Positions 43,111 through 50,993 of a stretch of 64,000 nt of DNA are shown here, piece after piece. The translations under genes and the position numbers were made by a program. Under the pieces are notes generated by a model. It was not told where the DNA came from and ran no database searches. It saw nothing but the letters and a program-made list of their open reading frames with translations. The DNA comes from Pontimonas salivibrio (lineage in GTDB: Bacteria > Actinomycetota > Actinomycetes > Actinomycetales > Microbacteriaceae), in the NCBI RefSeq assembly GCF_002950575.1, contig NZ_CP026923.1, positions 372,001 to 436,000 on the forward strand. The letters are read 5' to 3'. Every line of letters begins with the position of its first letter. Position 1 is the first letter of the stretch.

Positions 43111-43893
43111 GTGGAGACACCGTTTTCAGGCACAGCGCTACTCCTGCTCATCGCAGGAGTGTTATGGCTTGTGTACCTGGTCCCCATCTATCTGCGCAGA
43201 AGCGAATATCTGGCCACCGAACGCAATGCCGCCAGGCTTGGCCAAACTCTGCGTGTACTCGCCGAGACGGCCGAAACTACCGAAGAGCTCAAGACGGAGC
43301 TGACCGCCAGAGATGTTGCCCGTCAGCAGCGAGAAGCGGAGCGCAAGCTTCGCGAAGTGTCCTACAGCAAGGACGAGCTTCGCGCCCGCCGCCGGCGTAT
43401 CCTTCGCTCCACTACCACGCTGTTCACCACTATTGGTCTTGTGGGGCTCATTTCCTCCATCACCCTGCAGGCTGCAATGTGGGTCACCCTCGCACTCGGG
43501 GCAAAGACACTTGTGGGGCTGATGGTCTTAAATGCCATCGCCAAGGCGGCGAAAAAGGCGAGAGCCAAAGCGGCCCCGCAGCGTCCCCAGAGCACTCCGG
43601 TTCAGTCGCGCATGGCGACGAGGACGGCCGGCTCCTGGAGCCCGCCACCACTGCCCGAACCCCTCTCGACGCGCCACACGATTGCCCGTGAGGAGGCTCC
43701 GCTTCCCAACCGTGAGGAGCTCCTTCGCCAAGCCCGCGCGGCAGCGCGGGATGCCCGGCCCGAACAGGCTGCTGCTGAAGCGGAGCGGTTGGCCCCGGTG
43801 TCACAGTTTGACCAGATGGGCCGTATTGAACGCTCCACCACTTCCGGCAACGTGGATTTGGATGAAGTTCTTCGCCGGCGTCGCGCCGTCTAA
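43111..43893 (+). CDS. SepX/GlpR-like divisome membrane protein
   Basis: A 260-residue membrane protein. N-terminal helix (about 8-26) with 'LLIAGVLWLVYLVPIYLRRSE', matching the SepX/GlpR start (L...VPxxLRR), a coiled charged segment, two more helices (about 105-145), and an Ala/Arg-rich cytoplasmic tail. In corynebacteria and streptomycetes this family localises at the septum and binds FtsZ-linked Glp/SepX partners. The galU-rimJ-sepX context supports the call. The usual glp/moeA gene is missing from the cluster. Confidence 0.75.
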   Translation: METPFSGTALLLLIAGVLWLVYLVPIYLRRSEYLATERNAARLGQTLRVLAETAETTEELKTELTARDVARQQREAERKLREVSYSKDELRARRRRILRSTTTLFTTIGLVGLISSITLQAAMWVTLALGAKTLVGLMVLNAIAKAAKKARAKAAPQRPQSTPVQSRMATRTAGSWSPPPLPEPLSTRHTIAREEAPLPNREELLRQARAAARDARPEQAAAEAERLAPVSQFDQMGRIERSTTSGNVDLDEVLRRRRAV

Positions 43894-43942
43894 AAACAGC
43901 GTTTACCGGCGGACGCCCACGGCGTCCTGCTAGTTTTCGACA

Positions 43943-44992
43943 ATGGCGGGAATCCTTTCGGTATCACCGGTTCTTCCCGCATTTCGTCAGGCCCAAGCCG
44001 ACATTACCGACGCCCTTGTCACAGGTTTAGCCGAGGACGATAAAACGGCGGCGGTGATTCGCCGAATTCACGGTGCGACCGGTGTGGAACACCGGTCACT
44101 GGTGATGCCCATCGAGGACTATCGCAGTATTACCGATTTCACCCACGCCAATCAGCTCTTTCGACAGCACGCATTGCCACTCGTGGAAGCTGCCACCAGA
44201 AAAGCCCTGGATGACGCCGGTGTGGGCGCTCAGGAGATTGACTACCTCATGTTCACCACGGTCACCGGCATTGGGGCGCCGTCACTGGACGTCGAATTGG
44301 CGCAGGTGATGGGTTTTCGCTCGGACCTCAAAAGGCTTCCCAGTTTTGGGCTGGGTTGTGTGGCCGGCGCGGCCGGTATTGCCCGAGTGGCCGATTTCCT
44401 TGCCGGCCATCCCGACTCGCTTGCCCTGTTGGTCTCTGTTGAACTGTGTTCGCTGACCATCCAGTGGGATGATCGCTCGATGGCGAACATTGTGGGCACA
44501 GGGCTTTTCGGTGACGGTGCCGGCGCAGTGGTGATGGCCGGGGTGAATCGGGCCGAAGAACCCACAATGCGAGTCGTCGGTTCCCGCAGTGCCCTGTATC
44601 CAAACTCTCTGGATTCCATCGGGTGGACTATCGGTGCATCGGGGTTTCGTTTGATGTTGACCCCCGCGGTACCCGAACTTATTGACGGGCACCTCGCAGG
44701 TGATGTCGACACACTGCTGGCCGAGCACAATCTTGAGAGAGAAGACATCGACGCCTGGGTGGCCCACCCCGGCGGCCCCCGAGTATTAGAAGCTTTTTCT
44801 GATGCGTTAGATCTCGCCCCAGGTGATCTCGCCATCAGCTGGGACGTGATGGCCGAAATGGGAAACCTGTCCTCCAGTGCCGTGCTGCACGTCCTGGCCC
44901 GACACGGGGACTACCCCGCCGGTCACCGAGGCCTCATCTTTGCCCTAGGGCCAGGGGTGAGCGTTGAACTTGTGTTGGTGGAGTGGCTGTGA
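43943..44992 (+). CDS. Type III polyketide synthase
   Basis: A 349-residue chalcone-synthase-fold enzyme. The Cys-His-Asn triad is visible: Cys139 in 'FGLGCVAGAAG', His275 in 'WVAHPGGPRVLEAF', Asn308 in 'MAEMGNLSSSAVL'. Condenses malonyl-CoA units onto a starter acyl-CoA. First of four genes, each overlapping the next (GTGA, GTGA, TAGTG), with methyltransferase, flavoprotein and prenyltransferase, similar to the srsABC phenolic-lipid locus of Streptomyces. Confidence 0.92.
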   Translation: MAGILSVSPVLPAFRQAQADITDALVTGLAEDDKTAAVIRRIHGATGVEHRSLVMPIEDYRSITDFTHANQLFRQHALPLVEAATRKALDDAGVGAQEIDYLMFTTVTGIGAPSLDVELAQVMGFRSDLKRLPSFGLGCVAGAAGIARVADFLAGHPDSLALLVSVELCSLTIQWDDRSMANIVGTGLFGDGAGAVVMAGVNRAEEPTMRVVGSRSALYPNSLDSIGWTIGASGFRLMLTPAVPELIDGHLAGDVDTLLAEHNLEREDIDAWVAHPGGPRVLEAFSDALDLAPGDLAISWDVMAEMGNLSSSAVLHVLARHGDYPAGHRGLIFALGPGVSVELVLVEWL

Positions 44993-45507
44993 TTGCCTAC
45001 ACACTGTTTGTTCTCGCCACAGGGTTTGAGCGCCTCTACGAGTTAGTGGTCTCCACAAAACATGCTCGCATCGCGTTTGAGCGAGGCGGCCAAGAATTTG
45101 GCCAACGCCATTTTCCCTGGATGGTCGCTCTACACACCTCACTGTTAGTCGGAGCAGTAGCTGAAGTGTGGTTACTCGATCGCCCCTTTATCCCGTGGCT
45201 CGGTATCCCGATGCTGGTCATTGCTATTGCCTTCCAGTTCGGGCGCTACTGGGTGATCTCGGCATTGGGTTGGCAGTGGAATACCCGAGTAATTGTGGTT
45301 CCTGGTGCACCGCGGGTGCGAAAGGGTCCCTACCGCTTTGACTGGCTTCGACACCCCAACTACTGGATTGTTGCAGTTGAAGGAATTGCCCTACCCCTGG
45401 TGCACAGTGCGTGGATTACGGCAGTGGCATTCACCGTATTGAATGCCATCTTGTTGTTGGGCTTTCGCATCCCCACAGAAAACCGGGCCTTGGAGCGTTT
45501 GACGTGA
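44989..45507 (+). CDS. ICMT-like membrane methyltransferase
   Basis: A 172-residue membrane protein of the isoprenylcysteine carboxyl methyltransferase fold: several helices and the C-terminal 'GPYRFDWLRHPNYWIVAVEGIALPL' containing the RHPxY SAM-binding motif. In type III PKS clusters such proteins O-methylate phenolic products. The GTG at 44989 overlaps the PKS stop; 44983 is another candidate. Confidence 0.88.
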   Translation: MIAYTLFVLATGFERLYELVVSTKHARIAFERGGQEFGQRHFPWMVALHTSLLVGAVAEVWLLDRPFIPWLGIPMLVIAIAFQFGRYWVISALGWQWNTRVIVVPGAPRVRKGPYRFDWLRHPNYWIVAVEGIALPLVHSAWITAVAFTVLNAILLLGFRIPTENRALERLT

Positions 45508-46544
45508 GTGGTGCGCGAGTACTCATTGTGGGCGGCGGACCAGTGGGTCTGGCCGCCGCAGTGTTTGCCCACCAGGCTGGCCTCACGCCCGTGATTGTGG
45601 AGGCGGGAGCTTCTGATGGCGATAAAGCGTGCGGTGAAGGGTTGATGCCCGGAGTTGCGCCGCTGTTGGCCGAGTTGGGTATTGACCCACCAGGACACGA
45701 ACTGGTGGGGGTGTCTTACTCTCACGGCAACACCCACGTCGAACACCTGTTTCCCGATTCATCGGGGCGGGGTGTGCGACGAACTGCACTGGTTGACGCT
45801 CTTCGAACACGCGCCGACCAGTGCGGTGTGGAGCGCATTCGCGCTCGGGTCACCGGAGTGGACCAGGACCGACAGGGTGTCCGGCTCGTTTGTGCTGACG
45901 CAGCTGATCAACACGCAGATTATGTACTGGCCTGTGACGGGCTGCACTCCACAATCGCCGCCGAATTGGGTCTCGTGCGACCACCCGCAAAGAACTCTCG
46001 TCGCTATGGCCTTCGACAGCATTTTTACCGGGCACCATGGAGTTCCATGATTGAAGTCCACTACGCGGGTGACACCGAGTTATACATCACCCCGGTAGCC
46101 ACCGACACGGTCGGTGTTGCCGTATTGGGTCCGAAAGGTCTGAGCCTCCAGGAGACCATCGCCCAGGTGCCCGCGGTGGCGAAGCGTCTGGCCGGAGCGA
46201 CTCCTGCTTCCAGCCTTCGCGGTGCGGGGCCTTTTCCCCACCGGGTGAAAAAGGCGCGGGTGGGCCGAGTGTTACTCGTGGGGGATGCCGCCGGTTACGT
46301 CGATGCGATCACCGGTGAGGGCCTCCGGGTGGGCTTTGCCCAAGCCAAAGAAGCTGTGGCGAGCATTCGCTCGGGTTCCCCCGAGTCGTATCCCGGGCGT
46401 TGGCGGGCGGTGACCAGGGAGTTTCGAGTGCTGACGAGAGGTTTGGTGGTGTTGGCGTCGTCGCCACTTCGGGGACGTATCGTGCCCCTGGCCCACCGAT
46501 TCCCGGGACTATTCGGTGCTGTTGTGAACAGGTTGGCGAGTTAG
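45504..46544 (+). CDS. FAD-dependent oxidoreductase / monooxygenase
   Basis: A 346-residue flavoprotein of the p-hydroxybenzoate-hydroxylase/geranylgeranyl-reductase-like type: 'VLIVGGGPVGLAAAVFAHQAG' binds FAD at the N-terminus, and 'GDAAGYVDAITGEGLRVGFAQA' closes the site. Likely hydroxylates or oxidises the polyketide ring. GTG start overlaps the methyltransferase stop (GTGA). Confidence 0.88.
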   Translation: MSGARVLIVGGGPVGLAAAVFAHQAGLTPVIVEAGASDGDKACGEGLMPGVAPLLAELGIDPPGHELVGVSYSHGNTHVEHLFPDSSGRGVRRTALVDALRTRADQCGVERIRARVTGVDQDRQGVRLVCADAADQHADYVLACDGLHSTIAAELGLVRPPAKNSRRYGLRQHFYRAPWSSMIEVHYAGDTELYITPVATDTVGVAVLGPKGLSLQETIAQVPAVAKRLAGATPASSLRGAGPFPHRVKKARVGRVLLVGDAAGYVDAITGEGLRVGFAQAKEAVASIRSGSPESYPGRWRAVTREFRVLTRGLVVLASSPLRGRIVPLAHRFPGLFGAVVNRLAS

Positions 46545-47368
46545 TGGTGCGCACATTGAGCGCGATTATTCGCTCCAGCCATCCTGGCCCCACACTGGCA
46601 GTCACCACTCTGTCGCTGCTACTCGCATTGGCCTTTAACCTGCCGGCGGGAAATGCTGCCTGGATTGTGATTGCGGTGTTGTTGAACCAGGTCGCTGTTG
46701 GGGTGTCAAACGATGTGGTGGATGTGGCACGCGACCGGCGGGCGGGACGAAAAGATAAACCGATTGCCGCCGGGGAAATCACTCTCGCCACCGCACGGTG
46801 GGCGGTGGTGATTGCGGGCACGTTGTCTTTGGGTCTCTCCGCGTGGGTGCATCCCATTGTGGGGCTGTGGCAGGCAGTGTTTTTAGCCTCCGGACTGGCC
46901 TATAACTTTGGCCTCAAAGCCACAGTGTTTTCCGCTCTCACCTACGCGACTGGGTTTGGCTCACTTCCCATCCTGGTGAGCATGGGTGCTGAACCCGCCG
47001 CCTGGCCACCTTTGTGGGTGGTGGTGGTCGGTGCCAGTTTGGGAGTCTCGGCCCACTTCGCAAACGTCTTACCCGACGGCGACACCGACCGCCTTGAGGG
47101 TGTCCGTGGCCTGCCACAGCGGCTGTCTCGCCCCGTTGCCGCTGCGGTCATTGTGGTGTTGACGGTGTTGTCGTCGGTAATGCTCATTACCGGTGGGGGC
47201 AGTGGCGCCCTCATCACCACAGTGTTAGCCGGGATTATCGCGTCATCTATTGCCATTTGGGCGGGTTTACTTGCGCTCTGGCCAGGCTCCACGATCTGGC
47301 CGTTTCGACTCTCGATGCTCGCCGCGCTAGTACTCGCCTTAGGGCTGGTCGGAGCAATTTCCGGCTAG
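46544..47368 (+). CDS. UbiA-family prenyltransferase
   Basis: A 274-residue integral membrane prenyltransferase with about eight helices and two Asp-rich motifs: 'NDVVDVARDRRAGRKDKPIAAG' (NDxxD) and 'DGDTDRLEG' (DxxxD), which bind Mg-diphosphate. Transfers an isoprenoid chain to an aromatic acceptor. The GTG at 46544 shares one base with the upstream stop. Last gene of the PKS operon; it extends the usual srs-like set. Confidence 0.88.
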   Translation: MVRTLSAIIRSSHPGPTLAVTTLSLLLALAFNLPAGNAAWIVIAVLLNQVAVGVSNDVVDVARDRRAGRKDKPIAAGEITLATARWAVVIAGTLSLGLSAWVHPIVGLWQAVFLASGLAYNFGLKATVFSALTYATGFGSLPILVSMGAEPAAWPPLWVVVVGASLGVSAHFANVLPDGDTDRLEGVRGLPQRLSRPVAAAVIVVLTVLSSVMLITGGGSGALITTVLAGIIASSIAIWAGLLALWPGSTIWPFRLSMLAALVLALGLVGAISG

Positions 47369-47371
47369 GCC

Positions 47372-47416
47372 GTTTCTGCCGAATTCGTTTCTGCGGAGTT
47401 CGTTTCTGCTGAGTTC
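47372..47416 (+). repeat. Three tandem 15-nt repeats after the UbiA gene
   Basis: Three copies of GTTTCTGCNGANTTC (variants CCGAA, CGGAG, CTGAG), followed by CTGCCGAA/TTCGGCAG inverted segments up to 47437. It sits between convergent genes; the inverted parts may act as a weak terminator. Confidence 0.85.
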
Positions 47417-47438
47417 GGCAGGATTATTTTCGGCAGAA

Positions 47439-47753
47439 CTATTTCTTTGACTCTGTGTCCCGTGTTTCTTGCGCGAGCTTCATGGCTTTGACGATCGCAT
47501 CGCCGACAAGCCGTGCGCCGAGGGTGAGGATGAATACGCCAATTGCTCCGCCGACGACGGCAATTGCAATGGCAACTCCTCGCCCTTCGAAGGTCCTAAT
47601 GATGGCGATGGCGGCAACGATGGCGGCTACCAGCCCGATGCCCACATAGAACATCACAGAAATGGCCAGGCTCCTGTTAGAGCGAGCCGATACTTCGTCG
47701 ACCGTGTTGATTAGCGCTCGAGCTGATTCGCGGGAGCGTTCTTCTTCCGTCAT
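47439..47753 (-). CDS. Small two-helix membrane protein, hypothetical
   Basis: A 104-residue protein with an N-terminal charged segment ('TEEERSRESARALINTVDEV'), two helices (about 30-52 and 62-82) and a charged tail. I do not recognise a family. It lies 41 bases downstream of the SPFH gene on the same strand and could be in its operon. Confidence 0.55.
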   Translation of the reverse strand: MTEEERSRESARALINTVDEVSARSNRSLAISVMFYVGIGLVAAIVAAIAIIRTFEGRGVAIAIAVVGGAIGVFILTLGARLVGDAIVKAMKLAQETRDTESKK

Positions 47754-47793
47754 TGGGGGAATTGACTCCTTCCCATTGCGTTTCGGCGGGGTA

Positions 47794-48690
47794 TTACTTG
47801 CCCTTCTGGCCGAAGGCTTGGCTTAATTTGTGCATCGCACCAGAGAGTTCACTGGGGATGACCCACACCTTATTAGCGTCACCTTTGGCCAGTTCGGGAA
47901 GTTGTTCAAGGTAGCGGTAGGCGAGCATCGACTCGTCGAGTTCCGCGGCACGCACCGCATTGAATACTTCGGTGACCGCTTTGGCTTCACCTTCTGCCCG
48001 AAGAACGGCGGCTTGGGCGTCACCTTCAGCGTTCAAAATCGCGGCCTGTTTGGCGCCTTCTGCGGTGAGAATTTCGCTTTGCTTGGCACCCTCAGCGGTG
48101 AGAATCACCGCACGCTTTTCACGGTTTGCCCGCATCTGCATTTCCATCGCGACCTTGACAGTCTCCGGTGGCTCAATGGATTTGATTTCGACCCGGTTGA
48201 CTCGAACCCCCCATTTGCCGGTGGCCTCATCGAGGACACCGCGCAAGGCGGCGTTGATGGTTTCTCTGGAGGTCAGCGCCTGCTCCAAATCGATTCCACC
48301 GACCACGTTTCGAAGCGTGGTGATGGTGATCTGTTCGATCCCCATCACGAAGTCTTCGATTTCGTAGAGGGCCGATTTGGCGTTAGTCACTTGGTAGTAA
48401 ACCACCGTGTCGATTTGCACCACGAGGTTGTCTGAGGTGATCACGGGCTGTGGGGGGAAGGACACGACCTGTTCACGAAGGTCAATAAGTGGCCGAAGCC
48501 GGTCGACAAACGGAATCAGAAGGTTTAGCCCTGCCTCCAGGGTGCGGTTGTAGCGGCCAAGCCTCTCGACAACTCCCGCGTTTGCTTGGGGGATGATGCG
48601 GATGGCGCGGACAAAGAAGGCCACGACGGCCACGATGAGAATGAGAGGAATGATGAGGTCCACGTTGATTACCTCCAGAAGGTCAATCAT
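47794..48690 (-). CDS. SPFH/Band 7 (stomatin-like) protein
   Basis: A ~298-residue protein: N-terminal helix (about 9-30), Band 7 domain with 'RIIPQANAGVVERLGRYNRTLEAGLNLLIPFVD' and 'VDTVVYYQVTNAKSALYEIEDF', and a C-terminal Glu-Ala-rich coiled coil with repeated 'ILTAEGAKQ / ILNAEGDAQ / VLRAEGEAK' segments. QmcA/stomatin-like scaffolds organise membrane microdomains. The ATG at 48690 overlaps the NfeD gene end. Classic NfeD-SPFH pair. Confidence 0.93.
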   Translation of the reverse strand: MIDLLEVINVDLIIPLILIVAVVAFFVRAIRIIPQANAGVVERLGRYNRTLEAGLNLLIPFVDRLRPLIDLREQVVSFPPQPVITSDNLVVQIDTVVYYQVTNAKSALYEIEDFVMGIEQITITTLRNVVGGIDLEQALTSRETINAALRGVLDEATGKWGVRVNRVEIKSIEPPETVKVAMEMQMRANREKRAVILTAEGAKQSEILTAEGAKQAAILNAEGDAQAAVLRAEGEAKAVTEVFNAVRAAELDESMLAYRYLEQLPELAKGDANKVWVIPSELSGAMHKLSQAFGQKGK

Positions 48691-49117
48691 TGGTTGATTT
48701 CGAACGCACAACGGCGATGGCGCCGTCGATGGTGACTACGGTGACCGATTGGCCCGCAGGGATTCGGCCCGACTCACTCCTGGCCGACCAGACTTCGCCC
48801 TTTAGTTTCACCTGACCCGATTCGGCAGTAGTCACTGACAGGGTTTTGGCGTCAACACCGAGCAGTGCTTCGGTGTTGGTTGCCGTTTTGGGTGAGCGCT
48901 TCGCCATTTCCCGAAGCGCTATTGGGCGAAGGATGAACACCGTAATGATGGCGGAAATGGCGAAGGCCACACCTTGGGCGAGGAAACCACCACCACCCCA
49001 GGCGGTGAGCATCGCCGCTGTCGCGGAGATCGCGAGTGACGCGAAAAGCAGATCAGCGGTGACCACTTCGAGCACGAACAGTGCACCGGCAGCTAACAAC
49101 CACAACCACACGGCCAT
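48683..49117 (-). CDS. NfeD-family membrane protein
   Basis: A ~144-residue protein with two or three helices at the N-terminus ('LLAAGALFVLEVVTADLLFASLAISATAAML') and a C-terminal OB-fold-like NfeD domain ('GQVKLKGEVWSARSESGRIPAGQSVTVVTIDG'). NfeD proteins partner with SPFH proteins. The ATG at 49117 follows GGGGGTGA; the frame extends slightly further up. Its stop overlaps the SPFH start. Confidence 0.88.
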   Translation of the reverse strand: MAVWLWLLAAGALFVLEVVTADLLFASLAISATAAMLTAWGGGGFLAQGVAFAISAIITVFILRPIALREMAKRSPKTATNTEALLGVDAKTLSVTTAESGQVKLKGEVWSARSESGRIPAGQSVTVVTIDGAIAVVRSKSTND

Positions 49118-49244
49118 CGCACTCACCCCCAAGGCGTCTCTGTCGCCAGTGTACGACCGTCATCTGACGCCCGGCCGGGAAATAGTGCCCTGAGGCGCTC
49201 AGTTTCCAGTCCACACTGGGTGCCGAGTCCGTACTGGCACCGAC

Positions 49245-49808
49245 CTACTGGGTAGGTAGTGGAATTTCCCGGGTGGCGAGGCGGCGCTCAGTACGAACCG
49301 CCTCCACGCGGGAGCCGATCACGACCGCCGCACCAATGACGACAAGGTTTTTCACGATGTATTGACCCTCAAGGGTGAGTCCCCAAGGGAACACCTCCCA
49401 GCACACTGAGGGCAAGAGAACCAGCGGCAGAAAGGTGCCCACCATTTGCGGCGCGAGGAGAAAAATGGCCACCCGTGTCAGTGGGGGAATGAGGAAGAAC
49501 ACCCCAATGAGAACCTCCCAGTAGCCAATCACCGGAACGATGATTTCTGGAGTCCACCAATACACGGTGGCAGCCAGCAAGTCTTCGGCGGGGCTTAAGC
49601 CCACCACTTTGAGGCCACCAAACCAAATAAACACCACACCAATGCCGACCCGGAGGAACGGAACCCCGATGGCGTTCATGAAACGAATGATCAGGGCATC
49701 GAGTTGGTAGATACGATCGCGAAGGTTCATCAGAGCTCGAGCGTAAGCCAGCGCACTGGGAGAAGGCTTGAGTCGGTGGGCCGGGCAGACCGCGTCAGTG
49801 GTTGACAC
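49245..49808 (-). CDS. DoxX/YkgB-like membrane protein
   Basis: A 187-residue membrane protein with four helices. 'FLRVGIGVVFIWFGGLKVVGLSPAEDLLAATVYW' and 'GYWEVLIGVFFLIPPLTRVA' are reminiscent of the DoxX/DUF417 family, whose role is unclear. The GTG at 49808 has no clear ribosome binding site; an ATG at 49730 would give a compact 161-residue form. Monocistronic. Confidence 0.65.
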   Translation of the reverse strand: MSTTDAVCPAHRLKPSPSALAYARALMNLRDRIYQLDALIIRFMNAIGVPFLRVGIGVVFIWFGGLKVVGLSPAEDLLAATVYWWTPEIIVPVIGYWEVLIGVFFLIPPLTRVAIFLLAPQMVGTFLPLVLLPSVCWEVFPWGLTLEGQYIVKNLVVIGAAVVIGSRVEAVRTERRLATREIPLPTQ

Positions 49809-49840
49809 GGGCAGAAGGGGTTCTGCTGAGAATGCCGGAG

Positions 49841-50842
49841 CTAAATGGTGTTGGTGGGCCGAAGTGGTAAACCGGCTGCCTCGTAACAGGCATCCATCAG
49901 TTCAGACTGGATGAGGGCATCGTGCGAGTCCGAATAAATCTCCGCGCCATCAGCCACATGCGCAGCAAAGGCATCCAACTGGTAGGTGTAGCTGGTCTGA
50001 TCGCCGTAGCGCTCCGTCGTGCTGTTGCCAGCTGTGACCACGGTGATTCGGTTATCGAGTGAGGGGAGGACAAAATTGTGGGCCAAGGCTTCACCGGTTG
50101 TGCCCCGAAGGTGCATGGTGAACGTCATTTCGGGTAGGACAAAACTGGAGCGAAAGTGGGCGCTCGCCCCCGAGGGGTAGACCACATCACCGAAGAGTTC
50201 GCTATCGACCCGCGGGTCGTCATCTCGTAGGACAGCTTTGGCGTCAGTGACGGTGGGTTCACCGCCCATCGCCACCCCCACACTGCGAATACCGTGTAAT
50301 GCGTAACAGCCCACATCCATCAGCGCACCCCCGGCGAGGTCAAAATCCCAGCGTGGGTCGAGCAGGTTATCTAGCGGAAAACCCATCACCACTTCGACGT
50401 GTTCAATCTCGCCAATCTCACCACTGCCCGCAATGTCCACCATCCGCTTCATCACCGGGTGGTAGCGGTAGTGAAATGCCTCCATGAACCGCACCCCAGA
50501 AGCCTGGTGCGCTTTCGCTACAGCACGCGCTTCGGTGGCATTACTGGCAGAAGGTTTCTCACTGAGCACGTGTTTTCCTGCCTGCAGTGCCCGAATATTC
50601 CACGGCCCGTGCAGGCCATTGGGTAGCGGGTTGTAAACTACGTCCACATCTGGGTCGTCAATTACGTCCTGATAACTCTCGTGAACCCTCGCCACGCGAT
50701 GTTCGGCGGCAAACGCTTCAGCGCGGCGTTGATCCCTCGCCGCGATGGCCACCAGCTCGTGTCCGAGCAGTCCAGCGGGAATGACCAGAGCGTCGGGAGT
50801 GATTCGAGCGGCGCCAAGAATTCCAATTCGCAAGGGTGTCAT
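49841..50842 (-). CDS. Gfo/Idh/MocA family oxidoreductase
   Basis: A 333-residue NAD(P)-dependent dehydrogenase. 'RIGILGAARITPDALVIPAG' is the Rossmann motif; 'SEKPSASNATEARAVA' holds the conserved EKP Lys; 'ALMDVGCYALHGI' includes the catalytic His-region. Substrate, probably a sugar or inositol derivative, unknown. Its ATG lies 60 bases from tRNA-Ala on the other strand. Confidence 0.9.
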   Translation of the reverse strand: MTPLRIGILGAARITPDALVIPAGLLGHELVAIAARDQRRAEAFAAEHRVARVHESYQDVIDDPDVDVVYNPLPNGLHGPWNIRALQAGKHVLSEKPSASNATEARAVAKAHQASGVRFMEAFHYRYHPVMKRMVDIAGSGEIGEIEHVEVVMGFPLDNLLDPRWDFDLAGGALMDVGCYALHGIRSVGVAMGGEPTVTDAKAVLRDDDPRVDSELFGDVVYPSGASAHFRSSFVLPEMTFTMHLRGTTGEALAHNFVLPSLDNRITVVTAGNSTTERYGDQTSYTYQLDAFAAHVADGAEIYSDSHDALIQSELMDACYEAAGLPLRPTNTI

Positions 50843-50902
50843 CCCTCGACCCTAAACCCCACGCTGTCGCCTAGACCACGGTGCTAATCTGGGAGCGCTT
50901 TA

Positions 50903-50975
50903 GGGCCTGTGGCGCAGTTGGTAGCGCGCTTCGTTCGCAATGAAGAGGTCAGGGGTTCGATTCCCCTCAGGTCCA
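50903..50975 (+). tRNA. tRNA-Ala (anticodon CGC)
   Basis: Acceptor GGGCCTG with CAGGTCC, anticodon loop TTCGCAA in a CTTCG/TGAAG stem, T-arm AGGGGTTCGATTCCCCT. No encoded CCA. The 3' 12 bases are included in a 16-bp direct repeat at the edges of the IS481 insertion. Confidence 0.94.
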
Positions 50976-50979
50976 CGTT
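50964..50979 (+). repeat. Direct repeat, left copy (tRNA-Ala 3' end; attL-like)
   Basis: CCCTCAGGTCCACGTT. The first 12 bases are the tRNA-Ala 3' end. An identical copy lies at 52291-52306, beyond the IS481 element. Confidence 0.85.
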
Positions 50980-50993
50980 GTGAAGAGTCGCGC

